Assembly: GCF_037892195.1 (NCBI RefSeq)
Contig: NZ_JATACI010000002.1
Location: forward strand, 2,232,001-2,296,000
Direction: 5' to 3'
Length of the DNA: 64,000 nt
From: Yoonia sp. GPGPB17
GTDB lineage: Bacteria > Pseudomonadota > Alphaproteobacteria > Rhodobacterales > Rhodobacteraceae
The translations under genes and the position numbers were made by a program. This document shows positions 37,784 through 46,380 of this stretch, in pieces. Below the pieces are notes generated by a model, which did not search any database, was not told the origin of the DNA, and saw only the letters and a list, made by a program, of their open reading frames with translations. Positions within the stretch are counted from its first letter, which is position 1; every line of letters begins with the position of its first letter.

Positions 37784-38950
37784 ATGACCGAACTGACAAT
37801 CCTGATGCCCTGCCTTGATGAGGCTGAAACGCTTGAAACCTGCATCGTCAAAGCCTTTGACTATCTCAAGCGGTCCGGCGTGGACGGTGAAGTATTGATA
37901 GCGGACAACGGCTCGACAGATGGCAGCCAAGAGATTGCAAGGCAGTTGGGTGCCCGCGTCGTGGATGTACCGATTAAGGGCTATGGTGCGGCACTGAGTG
38001 CCGGTATCGCTGCGGCCAAGGGCCGTTTCGTGATCATGGGCGATAGCGACGATTCATACGATTTTTCCAATCTTGATCCCTTTGTCACAGAACTGCGCGA
38101 TGGCGCCGACCTTGTAATGGGCAACCGTTTCAAAGGTGGGATCGCCAAAAACGCGATGCCTCCGCTACACCGCTATCTTGGCAACCCCGTGCTATCGACT
38201 GTGGGGCGTGTCTTTTACCGCACACCTGTTGGCGATTTTCATTGCGGGCTGCGCGGTTTTTCACGCGATGCAATTTTGGGTCTGCATCTGAACACCCCCG
38301 GCATGGAATTCGCATCCGAGATGGTGATCCGTGCGACACTGTTCGGCCTCGATATCCGCGAGGTGCCAACCACGCTGAAACCCGATGGTCGCACCCGCGC
38401 ACCCCACCTGCGCAGCTGGCGCGATGGCTGGCTGCATCTGAAACTACTTCTGACCTTCGCGCCCTATTGGTTGTTCTACTATCCCGGGTTGGTGCTTTTC
38501 GGCGTCGGAGTGATTAGCTTTACTGCGCTGATGTTCGGGCCGGTCACGATCGGCGACGTCAGCTTCGATGTGGCCACCATGATTTTGGCAAGTGCGCTGA
38601 TCCTGACCGGTTTCCAGATGGTTTGTTTTCACGTCCTCACACGTATCTTTGCCGTCCGTTTCAACCTTTTGCCCCAATCGCCCCGATATGAGCGTTTCCG
38701 CAACAAGATTTCGGTTGATAACGCGTGCATCTTTGGCGGGCTGCTTTTACTTATCGCCCTTATCTCAACCCTTGCCGGTGTGTTCAGTTGGGGTGCCACC
38801 GGGTTTGGCGATATGATCGCGACCGACATTGTGCGACCAGCAGCACTATCGGTGGTATGCGCATCGCTAGGCGTGCAGGTGATCACCACCGGTTTCCTGT
38901 CTTCGATGCTCCAACAGCAAATCCGGCCCGATACACCCATCACTGACTAA
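37784..38950 (+). CDS. Glycosyltransferase family 2 (GtrB/DPM1-like) with C-terminal membrane region
   Basis: A 388-residue protein with an N-terminal GT2 domain (LTILMPCLDEAETLETCIVKA, EVLIADNGSTDGS, VIMGDSDDSYDF as the nucleotide-sugar and metal site) of the dolichol/bactoprenol-phosphate glycosyltransferase type. Four or more C-terminal helices follow from about residue 230. It would load a sugar from a nucleotide sugar onto undecaprenyl phosphate on the cytoplasmic face. It is divergent from the large membrane protein and GtrA-like genes, with about 200 bases between starts, and completes a Gtr-like glycosylation set. Confidence 0.9.
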   Translation: MTELTILMPCLDEAETLETCIVKAFDYLKRSGVDGEVLIADNGSTDGSQEIARQLGARVVDVPIKGYGAALSAGIAAAKGRFVIMGDSDDSYDFSNLDPFVTELRDGADLVMGNRFKGGIAKNAMPPLHRYLGNPVLSTVGRVFYRTPVGDFHCGLRGFSRDAILGLHLNTPGMEFASEMVIRATLFGLDIREVPTTLKPDGRTRAPHLRSWRDGWLHLKLLLTFAPYWLFYYPGLVLFGVGVISFTALMFGPVTIGDVSFDVATMILASALILTGFQMVCFHVLTRIFAVRFNLLPQSPRYERFRNKISVDNACIFGGLLLLIALISTLAGVFSWGATGFGDMIATDIVRPAALSVVCASLGVQVITTGFLSSMLQQQIRPDTPITD

Positions 38951-39503
38951 CGGCTATTGCGACAACCCGTTCTCTGGTCGCTCACCAGAACGAGAGAGAA
39001 CACGCATCCTTTGATACAACAGGTCAACGATCCACACGAAGACCTGATCCACATACCCACACTGAACCCGTCGGGGATTGCGACCGCGAGATCTGCGAAT
39101 ATCCGGACGGGCGATTGCAACAATCTGGCCTTGCAATCGAGTGGGCCTGCGCCGATTGAACTTTTGCTGCATCGCCCATGGGCTTGGCGATTTTTGTCCT
39201 GGCTCACAACAAGCCCGACGAATATGTCGCGGTGATGATATGATAGATAGTGCACAGGTGATGGCGGGGGCTTTAAAGAAAATCTTACCACGCGAGTAGA
39301 AAGGTTGATGGCTAACGGCGTAGCAAAGGTCCGGTTTGAGCCCGGAAGTGCCGGATGTTGCGTTCGCGACCAATTTCAGCGATGCGCAGAAAGTGGACTT
39401 TGCAAAGATGCAAAGTACCGTTTCCGCCGATTGCGAAGGCCTTTCCAAAGGAACGCCTAATCACAAGCGGCGATGCTGCAGGTGCAGCCCGGATAGCGGA
39501 CAT
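38951..39503. other. Long intergenic stretch without recognisable gene
   Basis: These 553 bases separate the glycosylation group from the toxin-antitoxin pair. Open frames are present on both strands, but their translations are arginine/serine-rich and show no family pattern. The part around 39400-39500 (with AAGTGGACTTTGC and CGGACATTC words) resembles non-coding spacer that recurs near 42630, suggesting degenerate intergenic repeat material. Confidence 0.4.
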
Positions 39504-39803
39504 TCAACGTGACGAGAGATGCCGCTCAACATCCATGCTTTGATGAAGAACCCTTATGGTTGTGATGAATTCACCATGGCGTTTGAAGTAGATGGCATGA
39601 TGGCCAACGAATACTTTGCGGTATCCCTCGCGGAAATCGACCGTTATTCCTGTCTTGTGATCTAGCGCAATTTCCTCAAAAACATTGATGATGTAGTTGG
39701 TGTAGTGCTCTGCCTGCTCGGCTGACCAATCACGCGCGGTGTATATCCAGATGTCCGCGAGGTCTGCTTCCGCCATCGGCGAAAGCAAATAGGGTGACGA
39801 CAT
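39504..39803 (-). CDS. parE: ParE/RelE-family toxin
   Basis: A 99-residue type II toxin. It has the ParE pattern: YLLSPMAEADLADIWIYTARDWSAEQAEHY at the start, then REGYRKVFVGHHAIYFK and a final strand with IRVLHQSMD. ParE toxins act on DNA gyrase. It overlaps the antitoxin gene by one base, the usual coupled arrangement. The pair sits in the accessory stretch beside a recombinase gene, where it would stabilise the region. Confidence 0.9.
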   Translation of the reverse strand: MSSPYLLSPMAEADLADIWIYTARDWSAEQAEHYTNYIINVFEEIALDHKTGITVDFREGYRKVFVGHHAIYFKRHGEFITTIRVLHQSMDVERHLSSR

Positions 39804-40048
39804 CAGCTCGTGTTCTTCTGACGCATACGCGTTTGAAAGGCGTCACGGTCAAAGAAATGCGGCTCTCCCGAGTTCTCACCGGCCACCAAGGCGTCCTTCA
39901 GTGCCTGAACTTTTGCTTCATGCTCCTCGAGAAGCCTAAGACCAGCCCGAACAACGTCGCTCGCCGATCCGTAGCGCCCATTGCTGACCTGCGTCTCAAT
40001 GAAACCTGCGAAATGGTCCCCCAGGGACATCGAAGTATTTTTTGCCAT
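39803..40048 (-). CDS. parD: ParD-family antitoxin
   Basis: An 81-residue antitoxin with an N-terminal ribbon-helix-helix domain (TSMSLGDHFAGFIETQVSNGRYGSASDVVRAGLRLLEEHE), which binds operator DNA. The acidic/charged C-terminal tail wraps the ParE toxin. The ATG is preceded by GGGAGGCAAGTC, a good ribosome-binding site. A palindrome just upstream is the probable autoregulatory operator. Confidence 0.92.
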   Translation of the reverse strand: MAKNTSMSLGDHFAGFIETQVSNGRYGSASDVVRAGLRLLEEHEAKVQALKDALVAGENSGEPHFFDRDAFQTRMRQKNTS

Positions 40049-40071
40049 GACTTGCCTCCCTGAGGGTATCT

Positions 40072-40087
40072 ATACCAATATTGGGTA
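40072..40087. promoter_or_regulatory. Palindromic operator candidate of parDE
   Basis: The perfect palindrome CCAATATTGG, extended by TA on both sides to TATACCAATATTGGGTA with one mismatch, lies 24-39 bases upstream of the parD start. That is where the ParD ribbon-helix-helix dimer would repress the operon. Confidence 0.6.
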
Positions 40088-40170
40088 TTTTTCAATATCG
40101 TCGAAATGTGTTATGTGACCTTGTCAGACTACTGACGATGGAGTGCATGTAGCGGATCAGAGGATCAGTC

Positions 40171-40810
40171 ATGGACACACAAAACTTACCAGCAATTCGT
40201 GCGGCTCGCTCGGCATGGAACAAGGGCCGGATCGCTGCGGCATAAGCGTCCGCTCAAACCAAAGCATGTCTGGGCCATCAGGGTTCGTCTTGAACTTGCC
40301 GAACACCATCGCGACCTTGCCCTGTTCAATATGGCAATCGACAGTAAACTCCGCAGGTGTGATTTGGTGAGGATGAAGATCGCCGACGTTATGGCTTCAG
40401 GTCAAATTAAAGAACGCGCATCGGTCCTACAAAGCAAAACAAAGAACGCCGTTCGCTTCGAAATATCGGAAGGCACGTGCGCCTCTTTGATCAGATGGGT
40501 GCAAGATCCGCAAATGGCCGGGTCGGAATACCTTTGGCCAGAACGGTTTCACGGGCGTCTGCACATCTCCACACGCCAATACGCGCGGATCGTCCATGAT
40601 TGGGCTACATCGATTGGTCTGGAGGAAAGCGCTTACGGTACACATTCAATGCGGCGAACCAAGGTAGCGCAGATCTACAAGAAAACAGGCAACCTGCGCG
40701 CCGTCCAGCTGCTGCTTGGGCACACCAAGATGGACAGCACAGTCAGGTATCTTGGCGTTGAACTTGAGGATGCGATTGCGATTGCGATTGCCCAGTTGAT
40801 CGAAATTTGA
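40171..40810 (+). pseudogene. Tyrosine recombinase/integrase, short form, frameshifted
   Basis: A compact phage-integrase-family recombinase of about 212 residues. The N-terminus MDTQNLPAIRAARSAWNKGRI is followed after the lesion by RPLKPKHVWAIRVRLELAEHH. The catalytic core shows R in SKLRRCDLVRMK, HSMRRTKVAQIY (H-x-x-R), LLLGHTKM and the tyrosine in STVRYLGVELED. The break is at 40253-40257, where TAAGC follows GCGGCA; reading AGGGC there restores one frame. It lacks the arm-binding domain of large phage integrases and probably acts on a local site. I see no attachment-site repeat nearby. Confidence 0.82.
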
Positions 40811-40962
40811 GCTAAGATAGAAGCGGCTCGAACCGACCCCGGGTCAAAGTTCGGGCTGCTGCGGTGCCGCCGGGCCCATTACTGCCGCTGAATTGATCTT
40901 AGCAGTCTGCGCTGCGGCCCGTCGAACCAGACATTTGCTGCTATTGCTCAGTTACCGAGAGT

Positions 40963-42397
40963 TCAGTTGGTCAACAGGGGCTTCTTGTTATTGACATGCC
41001 GAGCAATTAGCTTCCGCTGCAACTTTCCTGTTGGGATATACCGAGCTGCTTTTGGTGCGTGGTTCCGCGTTGATATCTCCGGAAAAATTGTCAGTATTTC
41101 ATCTCTCGCATCAAGGCTAAGGGCCCTCAAGGCTTCGGGCCCTGTAAAGAGGCTTTCTGTTGGAGTCCCTTCAGCATAGATGAGCTCATGCTCTTGGAAA
41201 AGAAAATGAAAGTACTCGACAGTGTCGACAGACTCATCGACATAGATCCCCGGAAGGGCGGTTAACTTAATCGCTGAAACTAGTACTTCAGAATTTCCAA
41301 ACATCCGCAGCGCAATTTTTGACCGCACGAGCATCCGATGTTGCCTTGAAACCAAGAGATCTCGTTCGGGCAGCCCATTGCCCAACGCTCCCTTCACGAT
41401 GCGAACGGGGCGCATATTTGGATTTTCCTTCAGTTCACTGGATGAGTATCGACGACGACCAATCCAACATATCTTTTGAAGGCCATGTTCAACCGTGAGA
41501 ACGGGATCTCCAACCGCATATTCCTCAGCAGACCTATCACCTGTGCTTCCGGTCATCAACGTACCCGCAGTAAGGCAAGGGATCAGCCCATCTTCAAAGG
41601 CAATGATGCCGACAACCTCAGTTGTGTGACCTGTCTCTCCATCATTTGACTGTTCTTCGTCAATAAAGACGCCAACGGTGCTGTCAGTCTGACCTGTGAT
41701 AGAAACGGTTGCAGTATCTGGACCATCGAGTGTTTGGGTTTCAGCTAGAACTACGCTATCCGTAAACGTCGCACCCAAACCGAATGTACTTACTGTCTGC
41801 GTGACGGTATCGCCCGAAACGCTTGCTGTGCCACTTGTTGCATCTCCACCCGCTTGAATAGCGATCCATCCAATAGTTTCAGCGCCATGTACGCCGTCCT
41901 CCGCCTCTTCCTCTTGTAGTGTAAGATTAAAACCTGCCGTCGTGATGGCTGAAGGGTCGCTATCGACTGTTGTTGTATCGTTGTTCGACATCACTGACGT
42001 CAGCACAACCGGTGGGTCAGTAAACCCTCCATTGAAGGTCGCGCTCCCACCCGCATTTTGCCCAGAACTAGAAACAGAGGTTGTGCTTAGCCTCTATCGT
42101 CCGTCCATCCGGGAGAGTATGGACACCTTCTTCGATGGCGAGCCAATTCACCGTCTCTACGGCTGGATGTGGGCCATCAAGATACTCCCACTCCTCAATA
42201 ATAAAGGTGAAAGAGGTCGTGTTTCCATCGGCATCAAATGTCTGGCCGGTCAGACGGATAGTGAAGTCATCACTGCCGTTACTGGTCGCCGAAAACGCAA
42301 AGACGGGATCGTCTAGGGCTTCTGTGAGGTTCACTGTGATTGGTTGGTTCGCTACCGGCGAACCAGTGGTTATGCTGCCTGCCTCACCAATTGCCAT
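40963..42397 (-). pseudogene. H-type-lectin-like repeat protein with C-terminal Hint domain, frameshifted
   Basis: A protein of about 477 residues. It has three tandem beta-rich repeats, each ending in a related motif: VNWLAIEEG, IGWIAIQAG and VGIIAFEDG. These look like H-type lectin (discoidin-II-like) modules. Next comes a Hint_2 domain starting IPCLTAGTLMTGSTGDRS, where a cysteine follows the junction, with later VSRQHRMLV and YFHFLFQEHELIYAEG blocks. Hint domains self-cleave in inteins and hedgehog proteins. The frame breaks at 42085-42091 (coding GCTAAGC); reading GCGGGC gives IEAGTTSVSSSGQ and one continuous frame. No classical signal peptide is visible. The function is unknown; secretion and self-processing are inference. 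Confidence 0.75.
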
Positions 42398-42713
42398 TCA
42401 TTTCAAAAAACTGGAAAGCCCAGTTTCCCCCGCTGCCATTGTGTTGCTAGTCTGACATGAGGACAGGTTAACACGACACACTCTATTGGGCACCCACAAT
42501 CATAGCGCGATTACCAGTTTCAACAGCGCATCGTGCAAAGCTCAGTCAGAAAGCCCCATAATCGTCATGGCTACAGTGTGTGACGGCCCGATGCGGACTT
42601 TTAATGAACTGTCAGAATGCCGAGCTTGCAGCCCGCTTTACGGACATTCTCCGCGATAGCGAAGTCTCGAGAACTGTGAATCGGAAAGTCGCGGGACAAA
42701 GCCACTGTTCGGT

Positions 42714-42744
42714 ATTGAGTTCAAATAGCTCATTTGAACTCAAT
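42714..42744. promoter_or_regulatory. Perfect 13-bp inverted repeat upstream of the Slam locus
   Basis: ATTGAGTTCAAAT and its exact complement ATTTGAACTCAAT flank the five bases AGCTC. It lies about 200 bases before the surface-lipoprotein start within a 550-base gene-poor gap (42398-42947). There is no T run, so an operator or RNA hairpin is more likely than a terminator. Confidence 0.55.
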
Positions 42745-42947
42745 CAATACCAGCCGATCATAGGTTTTTGAGGAAATTCGACATCTTTGGTCAGATGCAA
42801 TGGCGTTCAGCGATATCGCGGTATGGGCATTCATCACTGTTTCAGGCCGTCAACCTAGAGGTTCTTCTAGGTTATCTGAAAAGCGAAAAACTGCAGGCTA
42901 CCAATACGTTTGTTCCGCATAGGAACGTAGAATTGGAAGGTCAAAAA

Positions 42948-43553
42948 ATGCAAAAATCTCTTTTTCTGGCACTTGCTGGATTAAGCCTGCTTGGACTAAC
43001 GGCATGCGGTAGTTCTGGTGGCTCAGGTGGAGGGGCTAGTCTTGGCGACTCTGCCGGTGAAAGCCTCACTGACTATGACGATGTCGACGATCTGCTGACA
43101 GATATCGAAGACGGCACGCTTGCAGCCGAGGATACGACGGCGCGCACAGGCTCTGTTTCGATGACCGGCGCGGTGGGTGTGAGCGATCTTGGCGATGACG
43201 AAAATCTAACACTGATTGGCGATCTGGTCGTCAACGCAAACTTTGACACCGACACCGCCACCGGGTCTGCAGATGGCTTTACGCTGTTCGACGAAGACAC
43301 TGATGCCGTTGACAGCGATGTTACAGGATCGCTGACGATGTCCGGCGGCACCATTAACGCCGCCGATTTCGACGCGATGCTGTCGGGTACATTGACCGAA
43401 AGCGGTGATGATTTTGACGTCGCGCTGACGCTTGATGGTGGCTTTGCCGACAATGGCGGCACTTTAGTCGTTGGCGGGGGTGTGTCTGGAACCATCACTG
43501 GCCCAGACGCCATGCCCGAAGATGTTGAGGGCGGCTTTGCTGCCTCTGAGTAA
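42948..43553 (+). CDS. Surface lipoprotein, TbpB-like beta-barrel (predicted Slam client)
   Basis: A 201-residue lipoprotein with a lipobox at GLTAC (lipidated C20), followed by a glycine/serine linker and then a glycine/aspartate-rich beta domain. The +2 residue is glycine, so it would go to the outer membrane. The C-terminal part (NGGTLVVGGGVSGTITGPDA then VEGGFAA) has the G-x-F/I-x-GP-x-A...GG-F pattern of the TbpB/transferrin-binding-protein-like barrel. The start is the ATG at 42948 after GGAAGG. Its stop overlaps the Slam start (TAATG). It is probably exposed on the cell surface by the downstream Slam; its ligand is unknown. Confidence 0.8.
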   Translation: MQKSLFLALAGLSLLGLTACGSSGGSGGGASLGDSAGESLTDYDDVDDLLTDIEDGTLAAEDTTARTGSVSMTGAVGVSDLGDDENLTLIGDLVVNANFDTDTATGSADGFTLFDEDTDAVDSDVTGSLTMSGGTINAADFDAMLSGTLTESGDDFDVALTLDGGFADNGGTLVVGGGVSGTITGPDAMPEDVEGGFAASE

Positions 43554-44713
43554 TGAGTTCTGGCGGGCAAATCCGAAGACGTTTTGCCCGCCAAGCTACA
43601 AAAGTGATGTATCTGTACCTTATTCTTTTGACCTTATGGATGATAGCGCTCGGCGTTCCTGCTGAGGCGCAGGACAGAAGCTCTCGGTTCCTGTCAACAC
43701 TTGAGACACTTATCCGAGATGGTGAACATCGACGTGTCGAAGCCAATTTGGCGCGGCTTATCCGAAAGGCACCTACTGAGGAAGCCGCAGCACCTTATGC
43801 TGTGCTCCTGGCAGACGTCTTGCGGCGAAGGCCTGTGCAACTAAATAGCAGTTTCAGGTTGCTCCCGAGCACAAATGTCACCAGGGCGGCGGCATCAAGA
43901 ACGTTTTCAACGCTATTGGGTGACTTCAATATTGATAATGGTGGTGATCCAAAATCTGGACTTGGCCTGACTGTCGGCCTTGGCGCAACTTATCGGCTGC
44001 CGCTGGAAAGCGGGCGAACACTCCAACTGGGCGGGCAATTGGGAAGGACGCTTTACGAAGATGATGCACAGCGCTATTGGTCAGGCAACTTAGGTGCCGA
44101 CATCATCGCGCGCAGACCTCGGTCCACCGTTCAATACGGGCTCGCGATCAGTCGGACGGTCTATGACCAGAACGGTCCGAGCGACACCGATAGTCCGGAC
44201 GCTTGGCGATATACTCTGAGCGCAAGTCATTCTCAGGATCTTGAAACTGCAACGCGTTCCCTCAAAGCCCGTCTTGAGTACCGTGACTATGTCGAGCAGG
44301 ACGCAAAAGACGGCCCCTTTCTGTCGTTTGGCGCCACTTGGTCGAAACCAGCAGGATCGCGAGGCAGGTTGCAGTGGGGTTTTGGGCTTGAACGACATTT
44401 TCCAGAGTTGGCGTATCAGCGCAATCTGGGTGGGACGGTGCATCTCGGCTACAGCCACCTACTGACAGATACTTTTCGCCTCAGCGGTACAGCCAGCACG
44501 ACCTACCGTTTCTACGACACGGACTTTGGCGCTGTTGACTATGCGCGTGAAGACAAGATCAATCGTCTTGCGATTTCGGTTGCAGACTCGCGATTGCGCC
44601 TCGCCGGCGCAATGCCAACATTCTCGTGCACCTACACAGACCACATGTCCAACATCGCGCTCTATGAAACGGATTATACTGATTGTTCGATTACGCTGTC
44701 ATTTGCATTTTGA
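43553..44713 (+). CDS. Surface lipoprotein assembly modifier (Slam), DUF560 outer-membrane barrel
   Basis: A 386-residue outer-membrane protein. A signal peptide ends near PAEAQDR. A short helical N-terminal domain (about 45-95, TLETLIRDGEHRRVEANLARLI) stands in for the larger TPR domain of Neisseria Slam. The rest is a DUF560-type beta-barrel ending in CSITLSFAF, with the terminal phenylalanine expected of barrels. Slam proteins move lipoproteins to the outer face of the outer membrane. The gene shares one base with the upstream lipoprotein gene, so the pair is translationally coupled. It overlaps the convergent hydrolase gene by 40 bases. Confidence 0.82.
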   Translation: MSSGGQIRRRFARQATKVMYLYLILLTLWMIALGVPAEAQDRSSRFLSTLETLIRDGEHRRVEANLARLIRKAPTEEAAAPYAVLLADVLRRRPVQLNSSFRLLPSTNVTRAAASRTFSTLLGDFNIDNGGDPKSGLGLTVGLGATYRLPLESGRTLQLGGQLGRTLYEDDAQRYWSGNLGADIIARRPRSTVQYGLAISRTVYDQNGPSDTDSPDAWRYTLSASHSQDLETATRSLKARLEYRDYVEQDAKDGPFLSFGATWSKPAGSRGRLQWGFGLERHFPELAYQRNLGGTVHLGYSHLLTDTFRLSGTASTTYRFYDTDFGAVDYAREDKINRLAISVADSRLRLAGAMPTFSCTYTDHMSNIALYETDYTDCSITLSFAF

Positions 44714-46248
44714 TCAACAAAAAGACCGTCCAAAATCTGATCCAGCTTTTGCCCCAGGACCAGATGCCCTGCATCCTCAAATGACCGAAATGTTGTGCCG
44801 GGTATACCCGCTGCCATCGCCCGTGCGTCATCAATCGGACATAGCGTATCCTCGACCCCGTGAAAGAAGCGCATCGGCCGGGTCAGGCTAGAAAGATCTT
44901 TGACCCAATCTGAATGCAAATGGGCCACCTCGTCGATTGACGCACGTGCTGCCTTATTCGCAATCAGCCGGATCCACTCTCCCAGCGCAAGAGACCTGTA
45001 AGCGACATCAATGCTTGCAAGATCGGACGGGGCTTCGCGCAGCATGAAGTCCAGTGATTTGCGCCCCAGCGATGGAACGCGCGCGATCGCATTGTAAATC
45101 CGTGTCAGTCCGGCAATCACCCGACCATCCTGCCTGAACCGCGTTGAAACCTCGGAAAAGAGTGCGGCAGACCCAGAAAGCACGCGGGCTTCATCCTCGG
45201 GTCGGATCGCCTGCGGTGTTGCAACGAATACGACTTCACTCACTTGTTCGGGATGGTGTCGTGTAAACTGCGCGGCCCAGGCGCACCCAGCACTTTCGCC
45301 CATGCAGATAACGGGTTCACCGCAAAAATACTCTACGATTTCTGATGCTGCCTTCAAGATTTGCCTTTGGGCGGTGCCTGCACCGTCATTGGCGCGAAAA
45401 AAGTGCCGGGGTATCATCAATAGCCGCAGATTCTTGGCCCTAAGCTCTTCGACCATGTCTGGCGTGAACATGATGGGCGCAAGCATCGAATGAAAATACA
45501 AGATTGGCTGTCCACGACGTGCGCCAAACTCCCAGACTGGGATATCTCTTGTTGCGTCGAAAGAGATCGAATGTACAACAACATCGCGACCGTAAACGTC
45601 TCGTACCAAATCAACTTCGGGACTGCGCTGATCAGGCCGCAACAAATCATCTAAGATGTATGATGAGAGCGCGATTGAGATTTCACGCAGCAAGGCTGGC
45701 TGACCGTTCACACCAGCCTTTTCCAAAATCAGACGAACTTGTTTGCGCTTGGTGTCATAGCTTGCATCAACAAAAGCGGCAGCCGAGGCGAGGTCGTGGC
45801 CCGTCAGCAGCAAGCTGACCAATCTGAATTCGCTGGGTGTCAGGTCCAAAGCCGTCGATGCAGCGAATGTTTCCCGCGTCACAAAGACTGCAATAGCGGC
45901 GACCGATCGTGGGGCCAGGGGCCATCGCTCCAGTCGATCAAAGACATAGACCAGCCCCGCCTCGGTCATCGCAAAGCGCGGTCCATTGGCCCGCCCAGCA
46001 AACTCTGCGAAGTGCTCAGGGAAAGGAGAGGTTTCGCCGGGACTAAGGGGGTGCACCAACCGGCGCCCATCATGTCCGTAGAGCGTGACGGGTAGGTTGC
46101 AATCGCCAAATGCGCCGAAAAAGAAACGGTCAAAGACCCGCATGTCGTCAGGTAAGGAAAGCGTGCCGTTTGCGTGATCACGCCAGGTCGGTAAACCCGC
46201 TTGGACAGTTTCTTGCAAGGCAGAACGGCCTTTTCGCGACATACTCAT
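44674..46248 (-). CDS. Regulator-hydrolase fusion: LuxR-like HTH plus alpha/beta hydrolase
   Basis: A protein of about 524 residues. The N-terminal half includes a sensor-like region and a LuxR-type HTH-like segment (LTPSEFRLVSLLLTGHDLASAAAF then KRKQVRLILEKAGV). The C-terminal half is an alpha/beta hydrolase with nucleophile elbow CMGESAGCAWA, an acid in VEDTLCPIDDA and a histidine in EDAGHLVLG. It could sense or hydrolyse a small ester or lactone and control genes accordingly, but this is inference. I chose the ATG at 46248, which has GGAG seven bases upstream; the open frame reaches 46347. It is divergent from a LuxR regulator. Confidence 0.75.
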   Translation of the reverse strand: MSMSRKGRSALQETVQAGLPTWRDHANGTLSLPDDMRVFDRFFFGAFGDCNLPVTLYGHDGRRLVHPLSPGETSPFPEHFAEFAGRANGPRFAMTEAGLVYVFDRLERWPLAPRSVAAIAVFVTRETFAASTALDLTPSEFRLVSLLLTGHDLASAAAFVDASYDTKRKQVRLILEKAGVNGQPALLREISIALSSYILDDLLRPDQRSPEVDLVRDVYGRDVVVHSISFDATRDIPVWEFGARRGQPILYFHSMLAPIMFTPDMVEELRAKNLRLLMIPRHFFRANDGAGTAQRQILKAASEIVEYFCGEPVICMGESAGCAWAAQFTRHHPEQVSEVVFVATPQAIRPEDEARVLSGSAALFSEVSTRFRQDGRVIAGLTRIYNAIARVPSLGRKSLDFMLREAPSDLASIDVAYRSLALGEWIRLIANKAARASIDEVAHLHSDWVKDLSSLTRPMRFFHGVEDTLCPIDDARAMAAGIPGTTFRSFEDAGHLVLGQKLDQILDGLFVDQNANDSVIEQSV

Positions 46249-46380
46249 CAATGATCTCCACGTTGGGCCAACTGTGCCCTTTCGGGTGGCAATAAAGCAA
46301 GTTTCAAAAAGTAGGCAATGACCCCCCTGTAGGGGGGCGAGCGGCACATTCGATATCTGCCATCACAACGGCAGTTATCA

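Noticed and set aside
38954..39448. 165-codon minus-strand frame in the long intergenic gap
   Set aside because: Composition is arginine/serine-rich with no family pattern and no ribosome-binding site; more likely spacer.
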